Positions 43,221-44,040 of a stretch of 44,040 bases of DNA are shown here, one piece after another. Source of the stretch: Candidatus Omnitrophota bacterium. Lineage in GTDB: Bacteria > Hinthialibacterota > Hinthialibacteria > Hinthialibacterales > Hinthialibacteraceae. Below the pieces are notes generated by a model. The model searched no databases. It was not told where the DNA came from and saw only the letters and a program-made list of their open reading frames with translations. Made by a program: the position numbers and the translations under genes. Numbering within the stretch: position 1 is the first letter of the stretch; each line of letters opens with the position of its first letter. The stretch spans positions 1 to 44,040 of the forward strand of contig QZKN01000100.1 in the NCBI GenBank assembly GCA_003598175.1. The letters are read 5' to 3'.

Positions 43221-43249
43221 GGAGGATTGAAATATTTTTTCAATCCTCC
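43221..43249. promoter_or_regulatory. Perfect hairpin between precursor and maturase genes
   Basis: GGAGGATTGAAA and its exact complement (12 bp) around a five-base loop, in the 89-bp gap between the Cys-rich precursor and the maturase. On the minus (sense) strand it is not followed by a T-run, so it is more likely an attenuator, a processing site or a 3'-stabilising stem that keeps precursor mRNA in excess of maturase mRNA than a full terminator. It contains an AGGAGGA sequence that could also pair with other ribosome sites. Confidence 0.7.
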
Positions 43250-43274
43250 TGATACATTTGGCGATTAATAATTA

Positions 43275-43718
43275 TTATGGGTAAAAATGTTGCTCGTTTG
43301 TTAAAGGCAAAGGAGGATAAGTACCATAATTAGTACTGTCCGCTTTACTCGTTGCTTTAGAATTGGCACCAGATGTAGCCGATGAGGTTGGACGATCAAT
43401 CGACACATAACCACTGTCAGCCAGATTTTGAGAAGTTGCTGTTGTGAGGCTTGACACAGCGCAACTACAATGGCAAACACAGACCTTTCTGCAACGGCAT
43501 GTACACGTGCATTTATAGCACCAAACATTATAATTCGTTTCAATCTCTTGGTGCCAGGTAGAGGGTACACTAATAATTTCCTCAAAACTCGCATTTGCCA
43601 AGCGAGGAAAGGATGTTCCCGCCGCGACAATTGCGCCGAGACCTGCACCGGACTTCATCAGCTGTATCAGAAATTCCCGTCTCGCTGTTTGCTCATTTTT
43701 CTGGCTGTTCTCATTCAT
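43275..43718 (-). CDS. Tat-signal, cysteine-rich RiPP-like precursor peptide
   Basis: A 147-residue protein with a strong AAGGAG site. Residues 1-43 are a twin-arginine signal (ARREFLIQLMKSGAGLGAIV...ANA, Arg13-Arg14, predicted cut after Ala43). A short segment (SFEEIISVPSTWHQEIETNY) leads to a core with nine cysteines at 67, 70, 72, 74, 76, 80, 82, 84 and 86, mostly alternating C-x-C with Thr, Arg, Val, His and Ser between them. The ~55-residue tail is Ser/Thr/Ala-rich (TSSATSGANSKATSKADS). It is the first gene of the cluster, directly before a SPASM radical SAM enzyme. Expected product: a cross-linked or metal-loaded peptide finished in the cytoplasm and exported folded by Tat. A metallothionein-like metal binder is the main alternative. 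No family recognised. Confidence 0.85.
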   Translation of the reverse strand: MNENSQKNEQTARREFLIQLMKSGAGLGAIVAAGTSFPRLANASFEEIISVPSTWHQEIETNYNVWCYKCTCTCRCRKVCVCHCSCAVSSLTTATSQNLADSGYVSIDRPTSSATSGANSKATSKADSTNYGTYPPLPLTNEQHFYP

Positions 43719-43852
43719 GGTACATTCTCCTTATTCGTGTTGGACGTGTGAAAGATCAGATACAAATCCGTTCCTTGTGGGATACACCATCTTATGAGGG
43801 GATTGTAAGAATCTTACCCCTTCCGTGTCAATAGCATTTTGCCAATATTTCC

Positions 43853-43882
43853 AAAATGCGAACCACCGGTGGTTCGCATTTT
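43853..43882. terminator. Perfect palindrome, probable terminator
   Basis: A fully self-complementary 30-mer (AAAATGCGAACCACC and its exact complement), starting one base after the stop codon of the small gene at 43884 and followed by seven T on the plus strand and four on the minus. It probably ends that minus-strand gene's transcript just before the precursor gene's promoter region. Confidence 0.75.
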
Positions 43883-43883
43883 T

Positions 43884-44039
43884 TTAATCCTTGTCGATAA
43901 AAAGCTTCCAACCAGCCCTTTTAATGCGAATTCCTCTCTCTATGTGCAAATTGATATCCTCTTGAATTTGCCGTGGCGATACCTTTTTTTCTCGAGCCAA
44001 CATGCCCGTCGTCCAATTTCTCGGCTCTTTCTCAATCAT
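43884..44039 (-). CDS. Small helix-turn-helix DNA-binding protein (possibly cut by the window edge)
   Basis: A 51-residue frame from ATG at 44039 or continuing beyond the window: MIEKEPRNWTTGMLAREKKV then SPRQIQEDI, ending IKRAGWKLFIDKD. The LAREKKVSPRQIQEDI stretch has the shape of a recognition helix-turn-helix like that of HTH_11/excisionase-type regulators. The gene could regulate the cluster that starts 135 bases further on, or be unrelated. It is too short here to name. Confidence 0.55.
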   Translation of the reverse strand: MIEKEPRNWTTGMLAREKKVSPRQIQEDINLHIERGIRIKRAGWKLFIDKD

Positions 44040-44040
44040 T

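Noticed and set aside
34033..43718. Reading the region as a plain polysaccharide locus because of the two glycosyltransferases
   Set aside because: The upstream five genes are peptide-maturation and display genes; only the last two are glycan-type.
1..44040. tRNA, rRNA, CRISPR arrays, prophage or IS transposase
   Set aside because: I saw no TPsiC-like arm, no repeat-spacer pattern and no DDE, tyrosine or serine recombinase motif. A covariance-model scan would settle small RNAs.

Overview
The window looks like chromosomal DNA of a free-living, Gram-negative-type bacterium of intermediate GC content. Genes typical of a chromosome (dnaN, dapB, rsmG, parA, parB, tsaC, cinA, comF) sit beside a type II pseudopilin, Tat- and Sec-exported enzymes, Pro/Thr-linker SUMF1-fold proteins and TMTC-like membrane TPR proteins. 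That mix is common in little-cultured phyla of the Planctomycetes/Sumerlaeota/Hinthialibacterota kind, but I cannot assign a phylum from the sequence alone. No tRNA, rRNA, CRISPR array, transposase or integrase was seen.

Layout. 1-1.0 kb: two palindromic dispersed repeats and a VapBC-type toxin-antitoxin pair whose PIN toxin has an in-frame stop. 1.0-6.6 kb (minus): exported SUMF1-fold protein, TMTC-like TPR membrane protein and an unknown exported coiled-coil protein. 7-12 kb: lone cyclic-nucleotide-binding protein, penicillin-acylase-family hydrolase, flavodoxin-like protein, a paired-hairpin repeat and an exported RraA-family protein. 12-17 kb: RmlC-like and RmlD-like sugar enzymes, ComF, CinA, a tail-anchored TPR/HEAT protein and a pseudopilin. 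17.8-27.7 kb: a probable replication-origin region with a putative oriC, dnaN, two small unknown genes, a very large GT39-like membrane protein, dapB, rsmG, parA and parB, two perfect 16-bp parS palindromes (one inside dapB), an HD-GYP protein and tsaC. 27.7-34 kb (minus): Tat-exported sugar-isomerase-like protein, a HepT-MntA toxin-antitoxin pair overlapping a methyltransferase gene, a membrane coiled-coil protein, a histidine-kinase remnant and a Tat-exported FAD oxidoreductase.

34-44 kb (minus) holds the most novel system. In transcription order it has a 147-residue Tat-signal peptide with nine cysteines packed in twenty residues, a SPASM-type radical SAM maturase, a ~900-residue membrane-anchored protein of carboxypeptidase-regulatory/transthyretin-like domains, a decayed second copy of the maturase (C-terminus only), a second ~900-residue paralogue and two GT2 glycosyltransferases. 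I read this as a RiPP-like pathway: a Cys-rich precursor is modified in the cytoplasm by the radical SAM enzyme and exported folded by Tat, with the large anchored proteins and perhaps the glycosyltransferases acting at the cell surface. The maturase-plus-anchored-protein pair was duplicated in tandem. The upstream maturase is intact, and the other is cut off exactly at a palindromic repeat.
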